A DNA stretch of 64,000 nt from Opacimonas sp040514355 (GCA_040514355.1 JBEVCF010000090.1:1-64000); one strand, 5' to 3'. Positions 1 to 9,980 are shown, counted from the first letter of the stretch. Notes: generated by a model from the sequence alone, not told the origin. Program-made: numbers and translations.

Positions 1-120
1 GCAATACTTATACATGATCTTTCATACATTTAAAATCCTTATCTATATATAAAACTTTTTAATTTGTTCCTGCATAGGGGCTTTTGTAGTATTCACTCAT
101 CAAAAAAGACGAGAATCATC

Positions 121-1200
121 ATGACAAATAAAACAATCTTGCATCCAAAACACCTTGAAGCCGGTGCCAAAATGGTCGATTTTTTTGGCTGGGAAATGCC
201 AATTAACTACGGTTCACAAATCGAGGAACACCACAGTGTGCGCCGTGATGCGGGAATGTTTGATGTGTCACATATGACGATTGTGGATGTGGTGGGAGAT
301 GATGCTAAAGCCTATCTACAACGCTTGCTCGCAAATGACGTGGCAAAATTACAAGACAAAGGTAAAGCGTTATATTCAGGTATGTTAAACGAAGCCGGTG
401 GCGTCGTTGATGATTTAATCGTCTATTATTTCGAGCCGACCAACTACCGCTTAGTCGTGAACTCAGCGACCAAAGAAAAAGATCTAAATTGGTTGAACCA
501 ACAAGCAGCAGGCTTTGCGGTGACCATCACAGAACGTGATGAGTTTGCAATGATTGCGGTGCAAGGCCCGAATGCCAAAGCTAAAGCAGGTGAGCTGTTC
601 TCTGATGCACAAAAAGAAGCCGTCGCAGGCATGAAGCCGTTTTATGGTGTCCAAGCAGAAGACTTATTTATTGCCACTACCGGTTATACCGGTGAAGCAG
701 GTTACGAAATCATGGTGCCCAATGCACGTGCGGGTGAATTCTGGGATGCTCTGTTAAAAGTAGGTGTAGCACCGTGTGGCCTTGGCGCGCGCGATACCTT
801 GCGCTTGGAAGCGGGCATGAATTTATATGGTCAAGATATGGACGAAACCATTTCGCCTTTAGCCGCCAACATGGGGTGGACCATTAGCTGGGAGCCAGCA
901 GAGCGCGATTTTGTCGGTCGAGCTGCGCTCACTGAACAACAAGCACAAGGTACAGAAACGTTAGTAGGCCTAGTCATGACTGAAAAAGGCGTGTTGCGTC
1001 ACGGTCAAAACGTCAAGGTGGAAGGTGGTACCGGTGTGATCACCTCTGGCACGTTCTCACCGACATTAGGTCACAGTATCGCGATGGCGCGAGTGGCAAA
1101 TACAGTAACTGATTACGCTGAAGTTGAAATGCGCAAAAAGTGGGTTAAAGTTAAAGTGGTTAAGCCTAGTTTTGTGCGCAATGGCAAAAGCGTTCTGTAA
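121..1200 (+). CDS. gcvT: Glycine cleavage system T protein (aminomethyltransferase)
   Basis: GcvT transfers the methylene group from the aminomethyl-lipoyl H protein to tetrahydrofolate and releases ammonia. The 359-residue product has the usual family length. It carries the N-terminal GcvT fold (FFGWEMP near the start, GGVVDDLIVY near residue 95 with the conserved catalytic Asp pair) and the LGARDTLRLEAGM folate-domain motif from residue 221. The open frame extends upstream to a non-ATG codon at 64, but the ATG at 121 starts at the conserved N-terminus (MTNKTILHPKH) and is preferred. It is the first gene of gcvT-gcvH-gcvP, with gaps of about 50 and 77 bases between genes. Only 120 bases lie upstream in the window, so a glycine riboswitch further upstream cannot be excluded. 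Confidence 0.97.
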   Translation: MTNKTILHPKHLEAGAKMVDFFGWEMPINYGSQIEEHHSVRRDAGMFDVSHMTIVDVVGDDAKAYLQRLLANDVAKLQDKGKALYSGMLNEAGGVVDDLIVYYFEPTNYRLVVNSATKEKDLNWLNQQAAGFAVTITERDEFAMIAVQGPNAKAKAGELFSDAQKEAVAGMKPFYGVQAEDLFIATTGYTGEAGYEIMVPNARAGEFWDALLKVGVAPCGLGARDTLRLEAGMNLYGQDMDETISPLAANMGWTISWEPAERDFVGRAALTEQQAQGTETLVGLVMTEKGVLRHGQNVKVEGGTGVITSGTFSPTLGHSIAMARVANTVTDYAEVEMRKKWVKVKVVKPSFVRNGKSVL

Positions 1201-1251
1201 CACAAAAATAAATAATCAATTAAAAAACATACAACATTGTTAGGAAACATT

Positions 1252-1641
1252 ATGAGCAATATTCCATCAGATTTACGTTACGCAACATCTCACGAGTGGG
1301 TCCGTCCAGAAGGAGAGGGTGTATTTACCATTGGGATCACTGAGCATGCCCAAGATTTATTGGGTGATATGGTGTTTTTGGATTTACCCGATGTCGGTGA
1401 CGAATTTGCTGCGGGTGACGATGCGGCGGTTGCAGAATCAGTCAAAGCAGCTTCCGATGTCTATGCGCCGATTGGTGGTGAAATTATCGCAGTCAATGAA
1501 GATTTGGAAGATTCACCAGAGTTGGTGAACTCAGACCCATACGGTGACGGCTGGATGTTTAAAATCAAAGCTGACGATCCGAGTGAGGTTGACGGATTAT
1601 TAGACGCAGAAGGATATGCGGAAAGCATTGCAGACGAGTAA
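1252..1641 (+). CDS. gcvH: Glycine cleavage system H protein (lipoyl carrier)
   Basis: This is the lipoylated shuttle protein that carries the aminomethyl intermediate between the P, T and L proteins. The 129-residue product begins MSNIPSDLRYATSHEWV and has the lipoylation motif AESVKAASDVYAP with the acceptor lysine at residue 65. The acidic C-terminus is typical of the family. The ATG at 1252 follows an AGGA ribosome-binding sequence (1242-1245); the upstream TTG at 1237 that would add five residues is unlikely. It lies between gcvT and gcvP on the same strand and is surely cotranscribed with them. Confidence 0.97.
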   Translation: MSNIPSDLRYATSHEWVRPEGEGVFTIGITEHAQDLLGDMVFLDLPDVGDEFAAGDDAAVAESVKAASDVYAPIGGEIIAVNEDLEDSPELVNSDPYGDGWMFKIKADDPSEVDGLLDAEGYAESIADE

Positions 1642-1718
1642 GTCTGTCGTGAGTGCCTCATCCACATTGCCGGTGGGTGAGGGCGTATGAGTTTAATTTT
1701 CAAAAAAAGTGCTTAACT

Positions 1719-4631
1719 ATGCCATTATTGCAAACCCCTCTTGCTGATTTAGAGCAACAAGGCGATTTTATTCGTCGTCACATCGGCCCAGGCCGTCCAG
1801 AAATTCAAGCGATGCTAGACACCATCGGCGCTACATCACTTGATGATTTGATTAGCCAAACCGTGCCTGCGAGCATTCGTTCAGAAGGCCTCAACGTCGG
1901 TGAAGCCCAATCAGAGGTAGATGCGTTGGCAGAGTTAAAAGCCGTAGCCAGCCAAAACCAAGTTAAACGTTCTTATATTGGTATGGGTTATTACGATACG
2001 CACACACCACATGTGATTTTGCGCAACGTACTAGAAAACCCAGGTTGGTATACCGCTTATACGCCTTATCAGCCAGAAATTGCACAGGGCCGGTTACAAG
2101 CGATTTTGAATTTTCAACAAACGACCATTGATTTGACTGGTATGGAACTGGCGTCGGCTTCCTTACTCGATGAAGCAACCGCTGCAGCAGAAGCGATGGC
2201 ACTAGCGAAGCGCGTGTCGAAAAACAAAAAATGTAATGCGTTTTTTGTATCTGACAATGTGCACCCACAAACGCAAGACGTCATTCGCACGCGTGCCGAA
2301 ATGTTCGGCTTTGACATTATCACCGGTCCTTTAGTCACAGCTGCTGAGCACGATGTGTTTGGTGCGGTCTTGCAATACCCTGGTACGCAAGGAGAGCTGC
2401 ACGATATTTCTGAAATCATCTCGGCATTACAAGCGAATAAAGCGGTCGTGGCTGTCGCGACTGATTTGTTGGGCTTGACCTTATACAAATCCCCAGGTGA
2501 ACTAGGTGCGGACGTGGTCTTTGGCTCTGCTCAGCGCTTTGGTGTACCCATGGGTTACGGTGGTCCACATGCCGCATTCTTTGCTACGCGTGATGCGTAC
2601 AAGCGCTCTATGCCGGGTCGTATTATTGGTGTGAGTAAAGACACGCGCGGTCGTCCAGCTCTGCGCATGGCACTCCAAACACGTGAACAGCACATCCGTC
2701 GTGACAAAGCGAACTCGAACATTTGTACCGCTCAAGTATTACTCGCCAATATGGCATCATTCTATGCGGTCTATCACGGTCCGATTGGTTTGAAACAAAT
2801 TGCTTCACGCATTCATCGTTTGACCCAAATTCTGGCAGCAGGCTTGACAGCGAAGGGTGTAAACGTCATCAACGATACATTCTTTGACACACTGACGATT
2901 GCGCCTGCGGATAAAGCTGCGGTAATCGCAGCTGCCCAAACAATGGATATGAACTTGCGCATCGACCAAGATGGTTTGATAGGGGTGAGCTTAGATGAAA
3001 CGACTACGCGTGCTGATATCGCTGATTTGTTTACTGCGTTCGTAGGTGCCGATCACGGTTTGGATATTGCGGCGTTAGATGCGCAGGTCCAAGGTCAGTC
3101 AGGCATTCCTGAGTCGTTGATCCGCGAAAGTGCATACCTCACGCATGAAGTCTTTAACTCGTATCACTCTGAAACGGAGATGTTGCGTTATATCAAGTCG
3201 TTGGAGGACAAAGACTTAGCCTTGAATCACTCGATGATCTCGTTGGGTTCATGTACGATGAAACTCAATGCAACGGCGGAAATGATCCCTGTCACATGGC
3301 CTGAATTTGGTAAGTTGCACCCATTTGCACCGGTTGATCAAGCGCAAGGTTATAAAGCGATGATTGACGAATTATCGGATTGGCTGATCGATGTGACAGG
3401 TTACGATGCCTTATCAATGCAACCGAACTCAGGTGCACAAGGCGAGTATGCCGGTCTATTAGCGATAAAACGTTATCACGAAAGCCGTGGAGAAGGACAT
3501 CGCAATATTTGTTTGATCCCGTCTTCTGCACACGGCACCAACCCTGCCTCAGCGCAAATGATGAGCTACAAAGTGGTGGTGGTAAATTGCGATGCGTCGG
3601 GTAACGTGGACTTGGCCGATTTACGTGCCAAAGCCGAAGAGCATGCGGGCAATGTAGCGTGTGCGATGATCACTTACCCATCAACCCACGGTGTATATGA
3701 AGAAACGGTCAAAGAAATTTGTGACATCGTGCACGAGTTCGGCGGTCAGGTATACATGGACGGTGCGAACATGAACGCACAGGTCGGGATCACTTCGCCA
3801 GGTTTGATTGGTTCAGATGTATCTCACCTCAACCTGCACAAAACGTTCTGTATCCCACACGGTGGCGGTGGTCCTGGTATGGGACCGATTGGCGTCAAAG
3901 CGCATTTAGCCCCGTTCTTATCAAGCCACACACAAGTGCCGTTAAAAGCAGCGGGCACTAACGATGACTTGGGTACAAATGGTGCGGTTTCGGCAGCGCC
4001 GTGGGGTTCGGCATCGATTTTACCGATCAGCTACATGTACATCAAAATGATGGGCTCAGCAGGCTTGAAGCGTGCAACAGAAGTGGCGATTTTGAACGCT
4101 AACTACATTGCCAATGCCTTAGATGGACACTACCCCATTTTGTATAAGGGTAATAATGGTCGTGTGGCGCATGAGTGTATTATTGATTTACGCCCACTCA
4201 AAGAAGCATCGGGTGTGACCGAAATGGATGTAGCGAAGCGTCTGAATGACTATGGCTTCCACGCCCCTACGATGTCCTTCCCAGTGGCCGGTACGTTGAT
4301 GATTGAGCCAACCGAGTCGGAAGCGAAGGTGGAGATGGACCGCTTCATCGAAGCGATGATCTGCATCCGCCAAGAAATTGCGAAGGTTGAATCGGGCGAG
4401 TGGGATAGCATTGATAATCCACTACACAATGCACCGCACACGCTGGCAGACATCATCGATGACAAATGGGATCGCAGCTACTCTCGTGAATTAGCCGCTT
4501 ACCCAGTCCCCGCGGTTGCGCGCAACAAGTTCTGGCCGACCGTGAACCGCATTGATGATGTGTATGGTGACCGTAACTTGGTGTGTAGCTGTCCGGATCT
4601 GGATAGCTATCGCGAGTTTGCACAAGAGTAA
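1719..4631 (+). CDS. gcvP: Glycine dehydrogenase (decarboxylating), P protein
   Basis: This PLP enzyme decarboxylates glycine and passes the aminomethyl group to lipoyl-GcvH. The 970-residue product is of the long fused (homodimeric) type found in gammaproteobacteria. Both halves are visible: an N-terminal GDC-P half containing YTPYQPEIAQGRLQ, and a C-terminal half with the PLP-lysine motif HLNLHKTFCIPHGGGGPG, the lysine being residue 708. The ATG at 1719 gives the family start MPLLQTPLADLEQQGDF; the longer open frame from 1653 reads through the intergenic region and is not credible. A strong terminator follows, so this is the last gene of the operon. Confidence 0.97.
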   Translation: MPLLQTPLADLEQQGDFIRRHIGPGRPEIQAMLDTIGATSLDDLISQTVPASIRSEGLNVGEAQSEVDALAELKAVASQNQVKRSYIGMGYYDTHTPHVILRNVLENPGWYTAYTPYQPEIAQGRLQAILNFQQTTIDLTGMELASASLLDEATAAAEAMALAKRVSKNKKCNAFFVSDNVHPQTQDVIRTRAEMFGFDIITGPLVTAAEHDVFGAVLQYPGTQGELHDISEIISALQANKAVVAVATDLLGLTLYKSPGELGADVVFGSAQRFGVPMGYGGPHAAFFATRDAYKRSMPGRIIGVSKDTRGRPALRMALQTREQHIRRDKANSNICTAQVLLANMASFYAVYHGPIGLKQIASRIHRLTQILAAGLTAKGVNVINDTFFDTLTIAPADKAAVIAAAQTMDMNLRIDQDGLIGVSLDETTTRADIADLFTAFVGADHGLDIAALDAQVQGQSGIPESLIRESAYLTHEVFNSYHSETEMLRYIKSLEDKDLALNHSMISLGSCTMKLNATAEMIPVTWPEFGKLHPFAPVDQAQGYKAMIDELSDWLIDVTGYDALSMQPNSGAQGEYAGLLAIKRYHESRGEGHRNICLIPSSAHGTNPASAQMMSYKVVVVNCDASGNVDLADLRAKAEEHAGNVACAMITYPSTHGVYEETVKEICDIVHEFGGQVYMDGANMNAQVGITSPGLIGSDVSHLNLHKTFCIPHGGGGPGMGPIGVKAHLAPFLSSHTQVPLKAAGTNDDLGTNGAVSAAPWGSASILPISYMYIKMMGSAGLKRATEVAILNANYIANALDGHYPILYKGNNGRVAHECIIDLRPLKEASGVTEMDVAKRLNDYGFHAPTMSFPVAGTLMIEPTESEAKVEMDRFIEAMICIRQEIAKVESGEWDSIDNPLHNAPHTLADIIDDKWDRSYSRELAAYPVPAVARNKFWPTVNRIDDVYGDRNLVCSCPDLDSYREFAQE

Positions 4632-4648
4632 AGTGTAGATTGTATATG

Positions 4649-4678
4649 AAAAAAACGGGCCTCAGGGTCCGTTTTTTT
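4649..4678 (+). terminator. Rho-independent terminator of gcvTHP
   Basis: A seven-base-pair stem (4655-4661 with 4666-4672, one G-T pair) and four-base loop are followed by seven T and preceded by an A run. It lies 18 bases after the gcvP stop codon. Confidence 0.88.
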
Positions 4679-4723
4679 GTGCCCGAAAGTAGTATATGTG
4701 TTGTTATGTCGGAAAATAGAGCC

Positions 4724-4754
4724 AAAAAAAAGGAGCGCTAAGCGCTCCTTTTGT
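4724..4754 (-). terminator. Rho-independent terminator of the TonB-dependent receptor gene
   Basis: A perfect ten-base inverted repeat, AAGGAGCGCT and its complement (4730-4739 and 4741-4750), has an A run on its left. Read on the minus strand this is a GC-rich hairpin followed by a T run, about 20 bases beyond the receptor stop codon at 4773. Confidence 0.85.
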
Positions 4755-4772
4755 GTATCTGCTTATGCGTTC

Positions 4773-7325
4773 TTAGAACGTATAAACGACTTTACCGTAG
4801 TAGAAACCACCGTTGATACCGATTGGTGAAGTAGTTGGGTATTCAGAACCAACTACACCAGCAAATGGGTTGTTATCAGGACGGTTGTCCAATGCGTTTT
4901 TCGCACCGACTGATACGCGTACGTTCTTAGTTACGTAGTATGCAGCTTCTAGGTCGATGGTGTACTCAGCACCTACCTCGATTGGTAATGCACCACCTGC
5001 ATCTAAGTGATCTTCAAAGATATCAGAGAAGTAATTCACACGTGCTAGTACGCTTAAGTCACCATTGGTGTGGTTCGCGGTTAAGCTCCAACGGTTTGAA
5101 GGAAGGTTCTCTTCAAACATGCGGATACGCGTTGCACCGAATAGGCCTTCTGCACCTGGTTTGATGTCAGATACTTCAGTGTCAGTCCAGTTTGCCGCTA
5201 ATGCAAACATAGTCTCGCCACCTAACATGTCCATGCTGTAGTTCGCCACAACATCGATACCTGTAGTTGAAGTAGAGAACGCGTTAGTGAAGTATTTGAT
5301 TGAAGACAAGCTGCTTGCATCGGTGTTACCCGCTGCTAATAGTGCGGCTTTGTCTGCATCAGTTAATGGCAATGTAGAAGAAATTGCTAAACGGTCATCT
5401 ACATCGATGTCGAAGTAGTCAACGGTTAGGAATAAACCGTTTTCGAATTCAGCTACTAGACCTAAAGACAATGAAGTTGACTCTTCAGGTGTCAATGGCA
5501 CACCACCTTTTGCTAATGAGATTTCATCAGTTGGCGGTAATGTTGCTTCATCTTGAAGGCCATTGGGACCAAACGCAGTTGATACGTTACGTACGCTTGA
5601 TTGACCAATTGTAGGTGCTTTAAAGCCAGTTGATACTGCACCACGAAGCGCGAATGTATCATTTAACTGATAACGACCAGACACTTTACCTTTGACAGTT
5701 GAACCAAAGTCAGTGAAGTCTTCATAACGAACAGCGGCACCGATGGTTAAGTCGTCAGATGCGTAATACTCTGTGTCGACCCAAAGCGCCATAGAGTTAC
5801 GGCTAGCTTTGCCCTGATATGCTGCTGAAAGGCCTGGGAAACCATTAGAACCGATACCAAAACCTTGAGACGCAAGCGGACCTACTTCGTAAGATGCAGG
5901 ATCACCGGCTACTGCGTCAAATGCTTCATAACGATATTCTGCACCTGCTGCAGCAAAGAAGCTGTCAGAGATATACTTGCTAACATCAGCGTTGATTGAC
6001 GCTTCAGTTTGCGTGTAAGTTCCAGGATTAAATGAGAATGGCGTGTTTGGACCCATTGAAGGGTTAATGGTGTTGCTGATCATGTATTCAATTTCGTTCT
6101 CGCCGAAAGATACACTCACGTCATAGTTAAGCTCATCAGCTGTTTCGCCTTTGGTACCCATGACCAAAGATAAATCAGTTACGATACCACCGAATTTAGG
6201 TGTAAAACCACCTGGTAATAATTCGTTGAATGCAAAACAATCAGGGTTGTTTAGTACACCACTGATGTAGGCAGGATTCGTTAATACATTATCACCTACA
6301 GCGATTGTTGGGCAGTTTGCAGAACCATCTGCAGTCAAATCACCGATAAGTAGTAGTTGGTTACCATCTGCATCAGTACCGCCATCGTTTACACCACCAC
6401 GGTTGTGTGGGTTACGGAAGTAAAAACCACCTTCAACTTCACGTTGAGAAACGCCACCGAACAAGTATGCTTCAGAATTCGCGTCAAGCTCTAGGCCAAT
6501 GTTAGCGAAGAATTTTACGTCTTGTTTGATTTCTGGTGTACCCCAAACCTGCGCAGCAGGAGAAGCAACGTCAGTGTTACCGGCAGCGATTAAGGCTGCA
6601 GCGTCGTCACGTTGGACAGAGCGTGAAGTAGGATCTGCAGTACGTGATTCAAATGAGAAGTTAGCAAAACCGTTTGCAGTGAAAGGCAAACCAACGTTAG
6701 CTGCAACCGTTAAGGTATCACCATCACCTTCAGTATATTGGCCATAGCTAGCTTCAAAGGCACCGCCTTCGGCATCGTCTTTAAGTGCAAAGTTAATTAC
6801 CCCAGCGATCGCATCTGAACCGTACTGTGCAGCAGCACCGTCGCGTAGTACTTCAACTTGTTTCATCGCAATTGAAGGGATCGCAGAAATATCAGGACCG
6901 TGTGCACCGTCAGAAATCTGACCACCTAAGAACGTAATAACCGCAGAACGGTGACGACGCTTGCCATTGACCAAGATCAGAGTGTGATCAGGTGCTAAAC
7001 CACGAAGGTTAGTTGGGCGCACTAAAGTAGATGCATCATTGATAGGCTGATCATTCACGTTAAGTGAAGGAACGACTGTTTGTAACATAGAAATCATGTC
7101 TGTGTTACCTGATGCACGTAATTCGTCAGCAGAAATGATATCGACAGGTACGGGTGAATCGCCTACTGAACGAGGCGCTGCACGTGTACCAACAACAGCA
7201 ATTTTCTCAACATTTTCAACTGCGGCATCTTGTGCCATCGTTGGCAAAGCAATGGTTGCTGTTGCCGCAGTAGATGCGACCAAAGCAAGACGCACTGCGT
7301 TTGATAATTGGTTTAATTTTTTCAT
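4773..7325 (-). CDS. TonB-dependent outer-membrane receptor
   Basis: This is a predicted energised outer-membrane uptake channel. The 850-residue product has a signal peptide (to about residue 31, ending in an Ala-rich segment before QDAAVENVEK), a TonB-box-like stretch near residues 40-48 (EKIAVVGTR), a plug domain (SADELRASGNTDMISMLQTVVPS, then NGKRRHRSAVI and QVEVLRDGAAAQYGSDAIAG) and a C-terminal 22-strand-type barrel ending in Phe (YYGKVVYTF). A loop in the first half contains two cysteines that may pair. It is monocistronic, with its own terminator. No partner gene reveals the substrate: there is no neighbouring siderophore, sugar or SusD-like gene. The start is the ATG at 7325, which lacks a clear Shine-Dalgarno and sits beside overlapping inverted repeats. 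Confidence 0.93.
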   Translation of the reverse strand: MKKLNQLSNAVRLALVASTAATATIALPTMAQDAAVENVEKIAVVGTRAAPRSVGDSPVPVDIISADELRASGNTDMISMLQTVVPSLNVNDQPINDASTLVRPTNLRGLAPDHTLILVNGKRRHRSAVITFLGGQISDGAHGPDISAIPSIAMKQVEVLRDGAAAQYGSDAIAGVINFALKDDAEGGAFEASYGQYTEGDGDTLTVAANVGLPFTANGFANFSFESRTADPTSRSVQRDDAAALIAAGNTDVASPAAQVWGTPEIKQDVKFFANIGLELDANSEAYLFGGVSQREVEGGFYFRNPHNRGGVNDGGTDADGNQLLLIGDLTADGSANCPTIAVGDNVLTNPAYISGVLNNPDCFAFNELLPGGFTPKFGGIVTDLSLVMGTKGETADELNYDVSVSFGENEIEYMISNTINPSMGPNTPFSFNPGTYTQTEASINADVSKYISDSFFAAAGAEYRYEAFDAVAGDPASYEVGPLASQGFGIGSNGFPGLSAAYQGKASRNSMALWVDTEYYASDDLTIGAAVRYEDFTDFGSTVKGKVSGRYQLNDTFALRGAVSTGFKAPTIGQSSVRNVSTAFGPNGLQDEATLPPTDEISLAKGGVPLTPEESTSLSLGLVAEFENGLFLTVDYFDIDVDDRLAISSTLPLTDADKAALLAAGNTDASSLSSIKYFTNAFSTSTTGIDVVANYSMDMLGGETMFALAANWTDTEVSDIKPGAEGLFGATRIRMFEENLPSNRWSLTANHTNGDLSVLARVNYFSDIFEDHLDAGGALPIEVGAEYTIDLEAAYYVTKNVRVSVGAKNALDNRPDNNPFAGVVGSEYPTTSPIGINGGFYYGKVVYTF

Positions 7326-7627
7326 ATGATTCTACGGTAGAATAACTACCGCACCCTGTATGTTATTTATAGTATTGTGTTTGCTTATGGAGCGCTTGTT
7401 ATAGCGCGCGAAAAGTGTATGTTAAAAATGACAAAAAATCGAATAAAAATAACAAAAACAGAAAGTCCACCCGTAAATGAGGGATGTTTATCCTGATTAA
7501 CTGGTAAAACCAGGTGATTTGTCCTACCTCGTTGTGGATCAAGCGCGCGTATTTTTTATAGGAAATAAGGCTTCCTGAGTACCTATAAATTGGATGGGGG
7601 CGATAGCATTACCATGGACTGTTCTAA
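7326..7627. other. Intergenic region between receptor and nucleotidase genes
   Basis: This 302-base stretch holds the receptor leader. A possible minus-strand -10 (TATAAA) lies near 7360-7370. I see no credible ORF, RNA gene or clear terminator for the gene that ends at 7628. Confidence 0.5.
7329..7351 (-). promoter_or_regulatory. Overlapping inverted repeats in the receptor 5' leader
   Basis: A 15-base palindrome (7329-7343, arms ATTCTAC and GTAGAAT) overlaps a second inverted repeat, CGGTAG and CTACCG (7335-7351). They share bases, so on RNA they would form mutually exclusive hairpins three bases before the start codon; on DNA they could be an operator. Function is inferred only. Confidence 0.4.
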
Positions 7628-9226
7628 TCAAGGCAAGCTGTTATAGCTAAACACCGGTCCTAGTGATTGTATATAAGCACGCGTAGCATCAATATCCAAT
7701 TCACCCACTCTGAGAAGTTTGCCTACCGCAAACGCTTTACTATTCATAATGTAAGCATTACCACCAACGGTATAGGTTTGGTCAGCATTTAACGTTTGTC
7801 CTTGCCAAAGGATGTTACCTTCATTTTCCAGAACTACATTGCTACTCCAATAATGCCGCTCGTTAATGAGTGTTTGCAATTGCGCTCCGGTGAATTGGCG
7901 TACCACTAATTGATTGTTAAAGGGTTGGACAGCGAATAAATCGCCCCAAGTGATGGGACCAGGTTGCAAACTGGCTCTGACACCGCCAGAGTTCATAATA
8001 GCCATATCGGTTTGGAGTATGGCGTGATGGGAGTTAGCAATAAATTGTCCTAAGGGGGGCTCATCTGCTGTAGGTTGGTAAGTCCCAATAATCGCGTCGG
8101 TATAGGTTTTGGCATAATCTACTGCATTAGCAATGAGTGTTTCGATATGAGCGAGTGTTTGTTTGCCAGTAGTACTCACGCTATCTGTCGGCGCATCATT
8201 CGCGAAGTGGACGGTGGCGCGTGCTTGGGTGACGTCTTGACTGGTAGGGTTGATCGTTAAGGTGATATCTGCATACGCCCGCCCGCTAGAAAAGGCCTGT
8301 GTAACTAATAAATCGGGCACACCTTTACGGGTAAAATAGGCATTCGTGAAGCGATGTGAGTGGCCGGTCACGACTAAATCCACCGCGTTGGGTAATTGAG
8401 CAAGGAATTGACCAAAAGGGGAGTGCTTGTCAATCCGTGCAGTGTTTTGGGTAGAACCTGAATAATATTTATCGCCAGCTCCATCGTGCACTACGATCAC
8501 GATCGATTCTATGCCCTGTTGTTGGAGCAAATCGACGTAACGCTTGGCCACGAGAGCTTGATCGACAAAACGCAGGTCATCCACCATGCCGGGTACAACC
8601 AAATCAGGGGTATAGTCCAATGTGAGGCCAATAAAACCAATCGGGACGCCATTTACTTCATGAATAATATATGGCGGTAAGATCAGTTTGCCTGTGTTGC
8701 GGTCAAATACATTAGCACTTAGGGTCGGGTAGGTGGCACCGTGCCATTGAGCGTCCAAAAAAGGCCCTTTTACGTGGTTGCCTCCGTTTAACAAGCGCAG
8801 CATTTCCGGCGTACCTTCATCAAATTCGTGATTACCGGCAGTGCCAAGCACATGGCAAGATGCATCACGACCGGTCTTACAATACTCAGCCACATAATTC
8901 AAGAAACTAATTGAAGGTTCATCTTGTGATAAAGCTGATTCTGCGGGGCTTGCCCCAACATGATCACCGGCATGGACAATAAACGTATGATCCTCGGTGC
9001 TTTCTATGGCTTTGATTAAATGCGCGGCCAAGTTGTACATACCACCCCGTGTATTGTTAGGCAGTACTTGACCATGAAAATCGTTGATACCTAGCACTTG
9101 GACGGTAAATGGCCTGGGACTGTCAGAATTGGGCGTGGCTAAAGCGGCAGTTTTGTCTGTCGCGCTAGAGCATCCAGTTAATACGAATAGGAGTGTGAAG
9201 AAAAATATTATAAGACGCGTCAACAT
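7628..9226 (-). CDS. 5'-nucleotidase / metallophosphatase family lipoprotein (UshA-like)
   Basis: This is a predicted envelope-anchored hydrolase of nucleotides or related phosphoesters. The 532-residue product starts with a lipoprotein signal peptide and lipobox LTGCSS (Cys19). It carries the metallophosphoesterase motifs in order: GINDFHGQ, HAGDHVGASP, GTAGNHEFDEG, VVHDGAG and VTGHSHRF. The C-terminal 5'-nucleotidase domain follows, with IMNSGGVRASL and GDLFAVQPFNNQLVV, which supply substrate-binding residues. The ATG at 9226 is chosen because it begins the signal peptide; the open frame reaches a TTG at 9274. It lies 97 bases after the sortase gene on the same strand and may be transcribed with it, though nothing shows a functional link. 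Confidence 0.9.
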   Translation of the reverse strand: MLTRLIIFFFTLLFVLTGCSSATDKTAALATPNSDSPRPFTVQVLGINDFHGQVLPNNTRGGMYNLAAHLIKAIESTEDHTFIVHAGDHVGASPAESALSQDEPSISFLNYVAEYCKTGRDASCHVLGTAGNHEFDEGTPEMLRLLNGGNHVKGPFLDAQWHGATYPTLSANVFDRNTGKLILPPYIIHEVNGVPIGFIGLTLDYTPDLVVPGMVDDLRFVDQALVAKRYVDLLQQQGIESIVIVVHDGAGDKYYSGSTQNTARIDKHSPFGQFLAQLPNAVDLVVTGHSHRFTNAYFTRKGVPDLLVTQAFSSGRAYADITLTINPTSQDVTQARATVHFANDAPTDSVSTTGKQTLAHIETLIANAVDYAKTYTDAIIGTYQPTADEPPLGQFIANSHHAILQTDMAIMNSGGVRASLQPGPITWGDLFAVQPFNNQLVVRQFTGAQLQTLINERHYWSSNVVLENEGNILWQGQTLNADQTYTVGGNAYIMNSKAFAVGKLLRVGELDIDATRAYIQSLGPVFSYNSLP

Positions 9227-9323
9227 TAGACCATGACCTAGAAGCGATTTTGTACATGGTAAAAAGAACGGCAAAAAAAGCCAAGCAGATCATAAAGACA
9301 TTAAGCTAGCTGAACGACTTGAT

Positions 9324-9980
9324 TCACAGTGAGTTGTTGAACCTTTGCGCAAAATAAACGCGTCGCCAAACACCCTCATCACAGGTTATCAGGGTTAAGC
9401 TGCCAGATCCATGGCCAGATAGGATATGCGTATCTTGTTCATGGATTTTGGCGATGGCATGCACTTCGAAGCGGTAAACATCATCTAATGTGGCCAGCTC
9501 AATGACATCCCCTTTTTGCATATTGGTCAACACGCTAAAATGCGTATCGTTGTGACCAAATAGATGCACATTTTCTAAGCCAATCCGCATCTGGTTAGCA
9601 AAGTCACTTGGCTCTCGCCCGCTATCAGCGCTTACGCCAAATGCTAAATTTCGCATACTGGCATTCGATAGGATTATCTGGTTTTGGCCTGCAATCGTTA
9701 TGGTTGCAAGGGGGAAGGTATCAGCCCACGACCAAGGGGCATGCGCTTGTCTATCTTCCTGAGTTTGCTGCCAAGCGCGAGCGATCAACCTGTCTGCCAC
9801 ATATCCTTTTGCGTATACCCAGCCCAGCTGGGATAGGCTTAGCGACGTTGCTAGTACACCTACTAATATTACCCATCTAGTCAATTGGTATACTTTGGTC
9901 GACGAGGTGTGACTACAACAAGAACCAAGGACAGTGTTGTGACTAGATATGTGCATAACGGTCTTAGCCTGCTTTAACAT
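9324..9980 (-). CDS. Sortase, marine proteobacterial (Pds) type
   Basis: This is a transpeptidase of the class restricted to proteobacterial dedicated sortase systems (TIGR03784 type). The 218-residue product has an N-terminal membrane anchor (residues about 34-56) and a sortase domain. The catalytic residues are visible: His143 in FGHNDTHF, Cys200 in LTLITC, and Arg206/Arg207 in WRRVYF. It is therefore predicted active, facing the periplasm. It overlaps the end of its target gene by 17 bases, with GGGCGG ahead of the ATG at 9980; the ATG at 9956 is a possible alternative. It is the last of the three genes pdsO-target-sortase. In Gram-negatives the substrate attachment point is not established. 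Confidence 0.92.
   Translation of the reverse strand: MLKQAKTVMHISSHNTVLGSCCSHTSSTKVYQLTRWVILVGVLATSLSLSQLGWVYAKGYVADRLIARAWQQTQEDRQAHAPWSWADTFPLATITIAGQNQIILSNASMRNLAFGVSADSGREPSDFANQMRIGLENVHLFGHNDTHFSVLTNMQKGDVIELATLDDVYRFEVHAIAKIHEQDTHILSGHGSGSLTLITCDEGVWRRVYFAQRFNNSL

Noticed and set aside
1..120. Glycine riboswitch ahead of gcvT
   Set aside because: The 120 bases available are AT-rich and show no aptamer-like paired structure or conserved glycine-riboswitch core. The region further upstream is outside the window.
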